NCBI RefSeq assembly: GCF_004102725.1
Contig: NZ_LHQS01000001.1
Location: forward strand, 849,327 to 913,326
Source: Methanoculleus taiwanensis
GTDB taxonomy: Archaea > Halobacteriota > Methanomicrobia > Methanomicrobiales > Methanoculleaceae
DNA: 64,000 nt
Reading direction: 5' to 3'
In this document: positions 55,210-63,696 of the stretch, one piece after another
Position numbering within the stretch: position 1 is the stretch's first letter
How the letters are laid out: each line of letters starts with the position of its first letter
Translations under genes and position numbers: made by a program
Notes under the pieces: generated by a model
The model's input: the letters and a program-made list of their open reading frames with translations, nothing else
Told to the model about the DNA's origin: nothing
The model's database searches: none

Positions 55210-56351
55210 AAGTCGAAGAGTGTTTTCTGCGTCTTCAGCTCCGGAACCAGCCTGCTCTCCGGAAGCCAGCGTGCGTTCCCGAGGAGGCGGGAGGCAGCCG
55301 CGACCGCTTCGTCGAGGGTGGCATAGGTGCCCGCCGGGTTCTTCATCGCGGCCCGCGCCGCCTCCCTGACCACCCAGGTGCCGAGAGGCGCCCAGTATTC
55401 GCTCGAGATGCTGCGGAGCACGATGACCCGTGCCGAACGCCTGATGCTCTCCAGGTACTCCGTCACCGCCAGGCGGGCCGAGTAGTAGGCGCCTGCGAGA
55501 GGCGAGTAGCCCGTCTTCTTTTGCCCCTCGCCGTCGACCGCTATCGTCTCCGTCTCTCCCGACCAGAGTGACCGGCGCCCCCAGATCTCGATCATCTCGT
55601 ACTTCCAGTCCCCCGGAGCGAGGATGCAGACGATATGGTTCCCGTAGAGCGTACCGTCGAAGAGCCGGTATCCCTCGATCGACGGGTAACGGGTAACACT
55701 CTTCTTTAGCCCGGTCGAGACCATATCGTCGACCGCCGTGATCGCCCAGCGGGTGGGAACGATGCGGCGCTTCTTCCCGAGGAGTCCCGTCGTGAGGAGT
55801 TCCGTGATGCGGTAGACGTCGATCGACGACTCGTGGAGGAGGTTGCAGGCATCCACTGCGGGAAGGTCGGTGTCGGAGGTGATCTTATCCACCGCCCGCT
55901 CGACCCGGGCGTTGTCGATGATATCCATCTTCCTGATAGCCCCGGAAAGGCCTACCGGCGCAACCGTTCCGTCGAACCTGACGTCGACCGCGACCGGCTT
56001 TGTGAATCGCACCTCGACGTCGAGGGGGCTGCTCGAGAGCGCGATCTCCTGCATGTTGTCGACGACCCGCGCAACCTCCGACGTCCCGCGGATCGTCCGG
56101 GCTCGCAGGCCGACGATATCGTCTATCGAGAGGCCGCGGTCGACCCAGACCGGGGGGGTGTCGGGATCGTTGATCAAAAGCGGCCCACCGCTGACGTTCG
56201 GGTAGCCGTAACTCCCGACGAAGACCGAGGGCGCCCCGCCCATGTAGTGGTCGGAGGGTTTCACCGCGAGCTGGGCATGGAATCGGCTGATGACCGGGCA
56301 GCGTTCAAGCCCGCAAAGTCCCTTCTTTCCCTTGCACTCAGCGCACCGCAC
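55206..56351 (-). CDS. nreA: Archaeal DNA repair protein NreA with C-terminal PCNA-binding motif
   Basis: A 381-residue archaeal protein. The N-terminus has a zinc-binding CAEC...CGLERCP, the body has [22 protein letters not shown] and [10 protein letters not shown], and the last residues, QKTLFDF, form a PIP box for the PCNA sliding clamp. Nre proteins aid survival after mitomycin C damage in haloarchaea. GTG 56351 follows GGAGG by 7 nt and overlaps the preceding gene by 14 bp. The ligase gene facing it ends on the same 4 bp. Confidence 0.92.
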   Translation of the reverse strand: MRCAECKGKKGLCGLERCPVISRFHAQLAVKPSDHYMGGAPSVFVGSYGYPNVSGGPLLINDPDTPPVWVDRGLSIDDIVGLRARTIRGTSEVARVVDNMQEIALSSSPLDVEVRFTKPVAVDVRFDGTVAPVGLSGAIRKMDIIDNARVERAVDKITSDTDLPAVDACNLLHESSIDVYRITELLTTGLLGKKRRIVPTRWAITAVDDMVSTGLKKSVTRYPSIEGYRLFDGTLYGNHIVCILAPGDWKYEMIEIWGRRSLWSGETETIAVDGEGQKKTGYSPLAGAYYSARLAVTEYLESIRRSARVIVLRSISSEYWAPLGTWVVREAARAAMKNPAGTYATLDEAVAAASRLLGNARWLPESRLVPELKTQKTLFDF

Positions 56352-57429
56352 CGTTTCCTCCCCGCCTGTCGACCGTTATCCGCACCCGCCCGCCGAGATG
56401 TTCGAGTGTTCCTGCGACCCACTCCTCCCAGGATACAGGCTCCTCACCGAGTGATGCAGCGATCTCGCACCCGAGATCGTCGTCGCGTTCTCCTGCTGTC
56501 TCCACCACGACCGAGCCTGGTGCATACCCGGCCTGGATGATATCGTCGCCGTCGCCGTCGATGACGCCGAAGACGGGGATGCCATGGTGGGCGCAGATAT
56601 GCCCGCAGACGGCGGTGGTGTCGTCGCCGATACTGAGCACACCGGCGACGCCCTCCGCTATCTCGCGGTAGAGCGTATGGCCGGCGTGATCGATCACAGC
56701 GATCCGTCCCGTCTCGCGTGCCCGTCCGGCATGCCTGGGCACTGCCGACCGGACACGGCCGCTCTTGCACCAGGCGGCGGCAAGGTCGGGGACTCCTCCC
56801 CGGAGCAGTTTCTCGACGCCGTGCTGCTTGAGGTCGATCCCGGCGATCGCTTCGATGGTGCCGCTCCCGGATGCCAGCACCACCGTCTCTGCGGTCGCCG
56901 TCCCGATAACAACCCCGTTGACGAAGACGGCCTCACCCGGAATGCACCCCCGGATGGTGCGCCCCTCTCCTTTCGTCCCGGCAGATCCGGCTGCTTCCAC
57001 GATCGGAAACCCGGTCAGGTCGGCGAGGTCTCCGGCAAGCCGGCGGTCACCTTCGTTCCAGACGAAGATCGTCCGGTTTGAGCATTCGACATGGACGAGA
57101 CCGCGCCCTTCCGGCAGGCGGCCTGCGACAAGCTCGCCGAATATCCGTCCGGACGCTGGTGTCTTCCCGCGGTTGACGAGGAACGCCCGCCCCTGCTCGG
57201 CGGCGAGCACGATGCTCGGCCGTGTGTCGGTGCACCGGACGGGGCGACCCGAGGCCTCTGCCGCACACCGGCCCATCACCCCGGCGACCAGAATCCCGCG
57301 AGGCCGTACGAGATCTGCGAGCCATCCGGCGTCGCCGCTATCGAAGGCTTCCGGGCCGTGCACGACCATGACCGTGTCCGATGCCGGTGTTCCTGTGTGT
57401 TTCTGCCGGTTCATCCTGTCTATCGTCAC
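56338..57429 (-). CDS. DUF2117-family protein of methanogens
   Basis: A 363-residue protein. Conserved-looking parts are VMVVHGPEAFDSGDAGWL, GVMGRCAAEASGR, TGFPIVEAAGSAGTKGEGRTIRGCIPGEAVFVNG and VLSIGDDTTAVCGHICAHHGIPVFGVIDGDGDDI. The last segment looks like a nucleotide- or metal-binding Rossmann-type motif. GTG 57429 overlaps the stop of the AIM24 gene (GTGA), and nreA follows. The function is not known; the context hints at DNA repair or genome maintenance. Confidence 0.8.
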   Translation of the reverse strand: MTIDRMNRQKHTGTPASDTVMVVHGPEAFDSGDAGWLADLVRPRGILVAGVMGRCAAEASGRPVRCTDTRPSIVLAAEQGRAFLVNRGKTPASGRIFGELVAGRLPEGRGLVHVECSNRTIFVWNEGDRRLAGDLADLTGFPIVEAAGSAGTKGEGRTIRGCIPGEAVFVNGVVIGTATAETVVLASGSGTIEAIAGIDLKQHGVEKLLRGGVPDLAAAWCKSGRVRSAVPRHAGRARETGRIAVIDHAGHTLYREIAEGVAGVLSIGDDTTAVCGHICAHHGIPVFGVIDGDGDDIIQAGYAPGSVVVETAGERDDDLGCEIAASLGEEPVSWEEWVAGTLEHLGGRVRITVDRRGGNGAVR

Positions 57430-58115
57430 CGTCCTGACGTGTCGGGTCTCGGGAGATAGGGCACCAGCGCGGCGGCGAGTTTCGCGAGATCCATCGACTG
57501 CAGGATAACCTTCCCCGGCCCCGTCAGCGTGGTCAGGAAAAGCCCTTCACCGCCGAAGAGGACGGTCGATACACCGCCGGCCATGGCGATGCTGTAATCG
57601 ACGGTCTTCTCGAATCCCACAACGAGCCCGGTCTCCACCTTCACGACCTCGCCCGGGGCGAGGGTCATCTCGATGACGTCACCGCAGCAGTGGAGAAATG
57701 CCGACCCCGTTCCGGAGAGGCGCTGGAGGACGAATCCTTCTCCGCCGAAGAATCCCGACCGGAGCTTCTTGGTGAAGGCGATATCGAGGTCGATCCCGTG
57801 TTCCGAGCAGAGGAAGGCGTCTTTCTGGGCGAGGAACTCGCCCTCCTTCAGGGTTATCGGGAAGATCTTGCCGGGAATGTTGCCGGCGAAAGAGACGTAG
57901 CCTTCGCCGCCCTGCGGGGTGAACTCGGTCACGAAGAGGCTCTCGCCGCTGACCATGCGTTTCAGCCCCTTAAAGAGCCCGCCCTTCATGTTGGTCGTAA
58001 GCTGCATGTTCCCGCTCATATTCACCATGGCGCCTGCCTCGGCATAGATACTCTCGCCCGCCCCGAGGTGAAGCGTGACCATCTGGAGATTATCTCCCGT
58101 TATCTCGTAGCGCAT
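57426..58115 (-). CDS. AIM24/TIGR00266-family protein
   Basis: A 229-residue beta-rich protein of the AIM24 family: YEITGDNLQMVTLHLGAGESIYAEAGAMVNM, PGKIFPITLKEGEFLAQKDAFLCSE, FVLQRLSGTGSAFLHCCGDVIEMTLAPGE, GGEGLFLTTLTGPGKVILQSM. The family forms a double-layered beta fold similar to a TRAP-like ring; its role is unknown in prokaryotes. ATG has GAGGA 8 nt upstream. First gene of an operon with DUF2117 and nreA. Confidence 0.9.
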   Translation of the reverse strand: MRYEITGDNLQMVTLHLGAGESIYAEAGAMVNMSGNMQLTTNMKGGLFKGLKRMVSGESLFVTEFTPQGGEGYVSFAGNIPGKIFPITLKEGEFLAQKDAFLCSEHGIDLDIAFTKKLRSGFFGGEGFVLQRLSGTGSAFLHCCGDVIEMTLAPGEVVKVETGLVVGFEKTVDYSIAMAGGVSTVLFGGEGLFLTTLTGPGKVILQSMDLAKLAAALVPYLPRPDTSGR

Positions 58116-58302
58116 TGTATATCCTCTGGTATCTATTCGGTATAATTGGTTCTCCCCGCCGATAATTTCGACGGCCGGGCAGGAACTGCCGGTATCCCGT
58201 TATGTGAGGTGCTGATCGCCGTTTTCCCGGAATATTTCACCCATTCAAAAAAGGCAGGTTTATAATGGCCTGAATCAATAGCCGGCCATTCTCAACCTTT
58301 AA

Positions 58303-58620
58303 ATGGATGAACCGGAGTATACATCGCTCGTGAGAATGATCCTGCACGATCCCGTTCCGCGAAATGACCGGATAGTCGGTGCGTATATCACCGAGACCGT
58401 CGCCCGCGAGATACTCGAGAGGCAGGGGTATGCCTGCGCCGCCTGCGGGACGGCGGTTACGGCGGATGGGGCGCACTTCGATCACATCGTACCCGTTATT
58501 CTGGGAGGACAGCACACGGCCCGGAACATGCACGCGCTCTGTCTCCTCTGCCATCACCGGATGATGCTCCTCCAGCGGGACTGGTTCGCCCGTCGGAGTG
58601 ACGAAGAGCCAAAGGCATAA
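58303..58620 (+). CDS. HNH endonuclease-domain protein
   Basis: A 105-residue protein with a complete HNH zinc finger: CAACG, then HFDHIVPVILGGQHTARNMHALCLLCHH. The His, Asn and His plus two CxxC pairs form the metal site for DNA cleavage. There is no obvious intein or intron around it, so it is a free-standing HNH protein. A TATA-like TTTATAATGG lies at about 58259-58269, giving a short leader. Its target is unknown. Confidence 0.9.
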   Translation: MDEPEYTSLVRMILHDPVPRNDRIVGAYITETVAREILERQGYACAACGTAVTADGAHFDHIVPVILGGQHTARNMHALCLLCHHRMMLLQRDWFARRSDEEPKA

Positions 58621-58646
58621 GTATTTCGAGGCCTCACCGGTCATCG

Positions 58647-58949
58647 ATGGCATGTGACGACCTCGAAGTGCCGCAGCAGCAGTGGAACTCGACGACCATG
58701 AGCCTGCTTGACGGTGCACTATCCCTGGTGACCGACCCCTGCCGTCCCGGCGCAGCCATCTCCGGGTGCTGCCCGCCCCGGCGATCGGCGACCATGCAGT
58801 TTCTCGATTCTCTGCTTACCCCCGGAACAGTTCCGAATACCGTCGGGTCGTTCGCGGTGATGGTGCTCGTCATGCCGCGGGTGCCGGTGCCGTTCCGGCT
58901 GACCGCGACGGCGGCGGGTATGGCGTCCGGGCTGATCTTCCGGGAGTAA
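58647..58949 (+). CDS. Small hypothetical protein, possibly membrane-associated
   Basis: A 100-residue open frame with coding-like codon use (G or C in most third positions) between HNH and the convergent YgiQ gene. The second half (VGSFAVMVLVMPRVPVPFRLTATAAGMASGLIF) is hydrophobic. No clear ribosome binding site and no family is recognised. The opposite strand also has a long frame here (58634-59023), so I give only moderate confidence that this one is the real gene. Confidence 0.45.
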   Translation: MACDDLEVPQQQWNSTTMSLLDGALSLVTDPCRPGAAISGCCPPRRSATMQFLDSLLTPGTVPNTVGSFAVMVLVMPRVPVPFRLTATAAGMASGLIFRE

Positions 58950-58967
58950 CGGTTCTCAGCCGCCGCT

Positions 58968-60812
58968 CTACTGCCTTTTCTTTCTGCCTGACGATGCGGG
59001 CCCGTCCCGGTTCCGCCCGGCAAGGCAGGTCCAGCCGCTGCCGATGAGATCCTCCCGCCCGATCGACCGGAGCCCTTCGCAGACGAGACCGTAATTCTTC
59101 GGATCGCGGTACTGCAGGAGGGCGCGCTGAATCCGTTTCTCCCGTCCTTTGGGGACGTGGACGGGCTGCAGGGTGAAGGGGTCGAGCCCGGTGTGGTACA
59201 TCGCGGTGGAGAGGCTCATCGGGGTCGGGGTGAAGTCCTGCACCTGCTCGGTGTAGAGGCCGGTTTCTCGAATGTACTCGGCGAGTTCCACCATATCCTG
59301 AACGCTGCATCCCGGGTGGCCCGAGATGAAGTAGGGCACGAGGTACTGCCGCTTCTGCTTTCCCGCCTGCCTGCTTTCGAACCGTTTCCGGAAGCTTTCG
59401 AAGACCTCTTTTCGCGGTTTGTGCATCAGGTCCGTCACCTTCTCCGCGACATGTTCGGGTGCGACCTTCAGGTGACCGGAGATGTGATACTCGGAGAGTT
59501 CGTCGAGGAACGTATCGTCCTCCGCCGGGAGAAGGTCGTAGCGGATCCCCGACCCGATGAAGACCCGTTTTACCCCGGGGATCTCACGGAGCCGTCGGAG
59601 CAGGTCCCGGTACCGGGCAGCGTCCGCCGCAAGCGTCGGGCACGAGGAGTCACAGCGCCGATCTATGCACGCTCCCTGCTCCTCCCAGCGGCTGCAGGCC
59701 ATGCCGTACATATTGGCGGTAGGTCCGCCGACGTCCTGGATGACCCCCCGAAAGCCCCGCATCTTTGTTATCCGTTCGACCTCGCGGACGACGGACTCGA
59801 TACTCCGGCTCTGGATGATCCTGCCCTGATGGTGGGTGAGGGCGCAGAACGAGCAGGAACCGAAGCATCCCCGGTGGCTGGTCACCGACCACCGGACCGG
59901 TTCGAGTGCCGGCACGGGTTCGGCGTAGGAGGGATGGGCCTCCCGACTATACGGGAGCTCGTAGATACGGTCGAGCTCGGCGCTGGTGAGGGGGAGTGCC
60001 GGCGGGTTCTGGATGACCACAGTCTTCGGGTGCGGCTGTGCGACCGGTCGGCCGCGGACGGGATCCTGCTCCCGGTAGTGGGCGGCGAACGCCCGTGCAT
60101 AGGCATACCTGTCCTCTTTGACCTCGGTGTATCCCGGCAGGACGACGAACGGGTCGTGGTCGGCCTCCCTCCACGCCCGGACTTCCGTCCGGTAGGCGGT
60201 GCCGCGGATATCGGTGAGGTCGGAGATTGCTTCTCCGGCACGGAGGCGGCGTGCTATCTCCGTGACCTGCCGCTCGCCCATGCCGTAGACGAGGAGATCT
60301 GCGGGAGCGTCGGCGAGGATGGACTGCCGGACAGAGTCCGACCAGTAGTCGTAGTGGGCGAACCTGCGGAGGCTCGCCTCGATGCCGCCGACGACGATCG
60401 GGGTGTCCGGGAAGAGGGCGTGGAGCCGGTTTGTGTAGACGATCGTTGCCCGGTCGGGCCGCCGCGGTCTCCCGCCCGGTGAGTAGACGTCGCTCTTCCT
60501 CCGTTTCAGGTTCGGGGTGAAGTGGTTCACCATTGAGTCGACGTTCCCGGCCGAGACGGCGAAGAAGAGGCGGGGTCTCCCGAGCCTCGTAAAGTCGCTC
60601 TCCCCTGTCCAGTCGGGCTGCGCGATGATCCCGACCGAATAGCCGGCGTCTGTGAGCACTCTCCCGAGGAGCGCCGCTCCGAACGAGGGGTGATCGACGT
60701 AGGCATCTCCGGAGACGATGACGACATCGAACTCACCGACGCCGGGTGAGCCCCGCTCGTTCACCGACATGGGCAGGTGGCGCGGCTGAATGGTGCTGGA
60801 AGCGGTCGTCAC
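58968..60812 (-). CDS. YgiQ-family radical SAM protein
   Basis: A 614-residue B12-free radical SAM protein. An N-terminal nucleotide-binding-like domain (DVVIVSGDAYVDHPSFGAAL, VVGGIEASLRRFAHYDYWSD) is followed by the iron-sulfur motif SHRGCFGSCSFCAL (CX3CX2C) and a long TIM-barrel with SCPTLAADAARYR and LKVAPEHVAEKV. The family is widespread but its reaction is not known. The GTG at 60812 overlaps the previous stop (GTGA) and is preferred over ATG 60770, which has no ribosome binding site. Confidence 0.92.
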   Translation of the reverse strand: MTTASSTIQPRHLPMSVNERGSPGVGEFDVVIVSGDAYVDHPSFGAALLGRVLTDAGYSVGIIAQPDWTGESDFTRLGRPRLFFAVSAGNVDSMVNHFTPNLKRRKSDVYSPGGRPRRPDRATIVYTNRLHALFPDTPIVVGGIEASLRRFAHYDYWSDSVRQSILADAPADLLVYGMGERQVTEIARRLRAGEAISDLTDIRGTAYRTEVRAWREADHDPFVVLPGYTEVKEDRYAYARAFAAHYREQDPVRGRPVAQPHPKTVVIQNPPALPLTSAELDRIYELPYSREAHPSYAEPVPALEPVRWSVTSHRGCFGSCSFCALTHHQGRIIQSRSIESVVREVERITKMRGFRGVIQDVGGPTANMYGMACSRWEEQGACIDRRCDSSCPTLAADAARYRDLLRRLREIPGVKRVFIGSGIRYDLLPAEDDTFLDELSEYHISGHLKVAPEHVAEKVTDLMHKPRKEVFESFRKRFESRQAGKQKRQYLVPYFISGHPGCSVQDMVELAEYIRETGLYTEQVQDFTPTPMSLSTAMYHTGLDPFTLQPVHVPKGREKRIQRALLQYRDPKNYGLVCEGLRSIGREDLIGSGWTCLAGRNRDGPASSGRKKRQ

Positions 60813-61294
60813 GGCTGCTCTGCTCCGGGTTCTCCGGGCGGCTCCGGTTCGAGCGTCCGTTCGAAGACCGGCAGAGAAACCCCGGTCTTCTCGTCAGGAA
60901 GCCTTACGGCCTGTATGCCGATGAACTCGGTGAGGATCGCCTCTACCACGAGGTATACGCCGACGGTGTTCCGGAGGCACCCGGTCAGCGACGTTATGCC
61001 TCTCCCGGCAGCCGCATGGAGGTGGATTGAAGGCCCTTCCGTGCCCGGGTAGACGGTTCCGAACCCGAGGAGTTCCCAACCGCCGTAGATATTCTCGTGG
61101 TGGGGCACCGGCGGGATAACCGGCTCTTTCGGCCCCGTGACGAGCTGCCCTTCCCGGAGTGCGCCGAGGAGCTGGATAGTCCCGGTCTGCACGTCCACCG
61201 CCCGGACGAAGCGCCGGAGTTCGGTGAGCAGATCCTCTCCGTCGTCGAACCGGATTGTAAAAACCCTGCCGATATGGCCCTGCGAATACTGCAT
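60809..61294 (-). CDS. PPC/DUF296-domain protein
   Basis: A 161-residue protein with the PPC (plant and prokaryote conserved) domain: YSQGHIGRVFTIRFDDGEDLLTEL, GTIQLLGALREGQLV, GFGTVYPGTEGPSIHLHAAAGRG. Such domains form trimers; bacterial members are proposed metal-dependent enzymes or DNA-binding proteins. The three conserved histidines of the family may be His110, His112 and others (HLHAA region). ATG 61294 follows AAGGACG. It is coupled to the YgiQ gene by a 4-bp overlap. Confidence 0.88.
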   Translation of the reverse strand: MQYSQGHIGRVFTIRFDDGEDLLTELRRFVRAVDVQTGTIQLLGALREGQLVTGPKEPVIPPVPHHENIYGGWELLGFGTVYPGTEGPSIHLHAAAGRGITSLTGCLRNTVGVYLVVEAILTEFIGIQAVRLPDEKTGVSLPVFERTLEPEPPGEPGAEQP

Positions 61295-61434
61295 ACAAAT
61301 CGTCCTTATTGCTGTTAGATGAACGCTCCGTGGTATTAATATTCGTGGCTCGCCGGAGCTCCCGGGCAGCGTACCCGGGATCACCTTCATTACTCTCCGT
61401 GCCCATTCACCGTTTCATGTCTGCCGGAGGAGCC

Positions 61435-62613
61435 ATGCCCGGGGTGGCCAGGATCGGGGAGATCGAGTACCTGCGGGGTTTTGCTATCCTCGCAGTCGTC
61501 GCCGTCCACGTCTCCGCCTTCTTCACCGAGGTCGCCCGGTTCGATACTCTTGCGGCTGTGAACCTCGGCGTCTATATCGCCACGCACTTTGCGGTTCCGC
61601 TCTTCCTCTTCATATCCGGGTTCGTCCTCACGCTCAGGTACCAGGGCACCTACCCGCTATCCCGTTTCTACAAAAGGCGGTTCATGACGATAGGGCCGCC
61701 GTATCTCCTCTACTCCGGCGTATACATTCTTCTCCCTGCTCTCGGCGCCCTCTACCTCACCGGAACATTGCAGCTGCCCTCCGTCGACACAGCCCTGGCT
61801 GCCTTCCTGACGGGCACCGGCCACTACCATCTCTGGTTCTTTGTTCTGATCGCCCAGTTTTACCTGCTCTTCCCGCTCATCTTCCGGGGCTATGTCGCCG
61901 TCGAGCGACCCGGGGCGGTGTTATTCCTGCTTCTTACGCTGCTCTTCGTGCAGACCCTCTGGAATGTCGGCGCACACCTTATCGGGGCGTATGCAGGAAC
62001 GGTCTGGTACTCGGTGCTGATACGGATCTTCGTCTCGCACCTTTTCTGGTTCGTCCTCGGTATCGCCACCTGCCGGCATTACGATACGTTCCTCGAGATC
62101 AGGCGCCGTCTCCCCTGGCAGGCGATGCTCGGAGTCTCTGTCTCCGTCACGGTCCTTCTCACCGCGATGTGGTCGATCGGGATCGCCGAATCCGGAAGTT
62201 TCAGCACCGTCTCACCGGCATACTTCTGTGTCTACAGGATAGCAGAACCGCTCATGTATCTGCCGATCTTTCTCGTTCTCTTCACCGCCGCGCAGCGCCT
62301 GGCTCCCTCGGCATCCCGCAGTTCGACCGCTCTTCGCAGCATCGGCGAACACTCCTACGGCATTTACCTCATCCACCCGCTCGTCATCGCGATACTGCTC
62401 GGCGTTTTCGCAGAGCTGAGCCTCGGCTACTCCTCGTGGCTCTTCTACCCGGTGCTCTTCGTTGCGACGGTTGCGATAACCTACGGCTTTGTGCGGGCGC
62501 TCGGGGCTCTGCCCGGGAGCGGTCTTGCTCTCGGGGTGCGGCGAAGCGATCCGGCGGCGGCTGTGGGCGAAAAGAGGCGTGGCTCCGCAGGCGGTTCACC
62601 GGAGGAGCTCTGA
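61435..62613 (+). CDS. Membrane acyltransferase, family 3
   Basis: A 392-residue membrane protein with about ten hydrophobic segments. The start IEYLRGFAILAVVAVHVSAFF carries the catalytic His of the acyltransferase-3 (O-acyltransferase) family; HSYGIYLIHPLVIAILLG near the end is the second signature. These enzymes add acetyl or other acyl groups to sugars or lipids outside the membrane. The ATG has GGAGG 4-5 nt upstream. Target unknown. Confidence 0.92.
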   Translation: MPGVARIGEIEYLRGFAILAVVAVHVSAFFTEVARFDTLAAVNLGVYIATHFAVPLFLFISGFVLTLRYQGTYPLSRFYKRRFMTIGPPYLLYSGVYILLPALGALYLTGTLQLPSVDTALAAFLTGTGHYHLWFFVLIAQFYLLFPLIFRGYVAVERPGAVLFLLLTLLFVQTLWNVGAHLIGAYAGTVWYSVLIRIFVSHLFWFVLGIATCRHYDTFLEIRRRLPWQAMLGVSVSVTVLLTAMWSIGIAESGSFSTVSPAYFCVYRIAEPLMYLPIFLVLFTAAQRLAPSASRSSTALRSIGEHSYGIYLIHPLVIAILLGVFAELSLGYSSWLFYPVLFVATVAITYGFVRALGALPGSGLALGVRRSDPAAAVGEKRRGSAGGSPEEL

Positions 62614-62640
62614 GCCCTTCGCCCCTGTCCGGGGGGGTTT

Positions 62641-62970
62641 TTACACCGGTTGTGCCATCTGCGGTCTCACGTCCGAGACATTGGCCGAGTACACCCGGTA
62701 CGTCGTAACCTCAGGCGGAGACGAGATGTATTCCGTAAGATCGCGGGAGGCCTCCTGGAAGAGTCCCTGCATGGAGGACCTCGCCGCCTCTTCGTTCTCC
62801 CAGAGGCTGATGGCGGTCATGGAGTCCGGGTTCTCCTGCGGCATCAGGAAGAGGTGCCCCATAAAGCCGTCTGTTTTCTGTGCGTTCGCCTTAATCTGTT
62901 CGATTGCGTTAAAAGCGCTCTCACGCCGACCGCTCTTGAACTTCCATACTGACATTCGTGCAACTACCAT
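62641..62970 (-). CDS. Antibiotic biosynthesis monooxygenase (ABM)-domain protein
   Basis: A 109-residue dimeric alpha/beta-barrel protein of the ABM type: VARMSVWKFKSGRRESAFNAIEQIKANAQKTDGFMGHLFLMP and ISLWENEEAARSSMQGL. Members act as monooxygenases, heme-degrading enzymes or quinone-modifying proteins; the residues that would decide are not clear here. Convergent with the acyltransferase gene by 27 bp. Confidence 0.85.
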   Translation of the reverse strand: MVVARMSVWKFKSGRRESAFNAIEQIKANAQKTDGFMGHLFLMPQENPDSMTAISLWENEEAARSSMQGLFQEASRDLTEYISSPPEVTTYRVYSANVSDVRPQMAQPV

Positions 62971-63014
62971 GGTGATCGGAGGCCTCCATACGGGGCATCC
63001 GTATTATGCCTTGC

Positions 63015-63517
63015 GCTTCACCGAAACTGGAGGCTCAATCTATTCATCTATGATCCGTGACGGGGTGCAGCGTTGCTGGGTCTTTGAAGAGGCAGCCGCG
63101 CTCTATGGCATCCCGGAAGAGTGTGGAGGAAGTTATTGCAGCCGTTCCGGGAGCGCTCCAAACAGGAGGACATTCGAGAGGCGTTGAGAACATATCGGAA
63201 GGCGAATCCCGATAAACGGCTCGGCATCGCCCTCGGCAACTTCAAGTCGCACCACGCGACTTTCGTCAGGCAGTAGGCCGCTTGTAACTCCGTCTAGTGC
63301 ACCTTCCCCGCCATACTCGCCGGATCTCAATCCCATCGAGCAGGTCTGGCGAGCGATCAAGCGGGAGGTCTCGGCAATGTTTGTCAGGGGCTACGAGCAC
63401 ATGATCGCCACGATTGCACGGGCATTTGAGCAACTGGCGGAGAAGAAAGCCTACTGGGAGAAATTGGTGAAGATGTTCTTGAGTCCAAAGTATGCTTCAA
63501 AGATGTTGAGTCAGTAA
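63015..63517 (+). pseudogene. Broken IS630-type transposase
   Basis: Transposase remnants are spread across frames. The piece ending at 63517 reads PPYSPDLNPIEQVWRAIKRE, the conserved end with the catalytic Glu of the DDE triad. An earlier frame gives IALGNFKSHHATFV where IS630 enzymes have an Asp before NFxSHH, so the catalytic Asp has become Gly. Several stops and frameshifts separate them, and the N-terminal part is missing. It is a decayed insertion sequence. Terminal inverted repeats were not found. Confidence 0.8.
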
Positions 63518-63696
63518 CTATACTCTTGATAAACATCTTAAGGAAAGGTTTGAAATGTGGAAAGGATGTTAATTGATAATTCTTCCAATTAACAGTTTTA
63601 GAATTTGAGAATTCAGGTTGTTTCCAAAATCAATAGGAGTCGAACTCTTGTCGGAACCTTGATGATGGACTGATTTGAACATTGGGAGCAAATAAG

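Noticed and set aside
58634-59023. 129-codon minus-strand frame opposite the small hypothetical
   Set aside because: It overlaps the end of the YgiQ gene and has Arg/Ser-rich shadow composition; the + frame has better codon use, though neither is certain.
59157-60482. 441-codon + strand frame opposite the YgiQ gene
   Set aside because: No protein features; the minus strand carries full radical SAM motifs.
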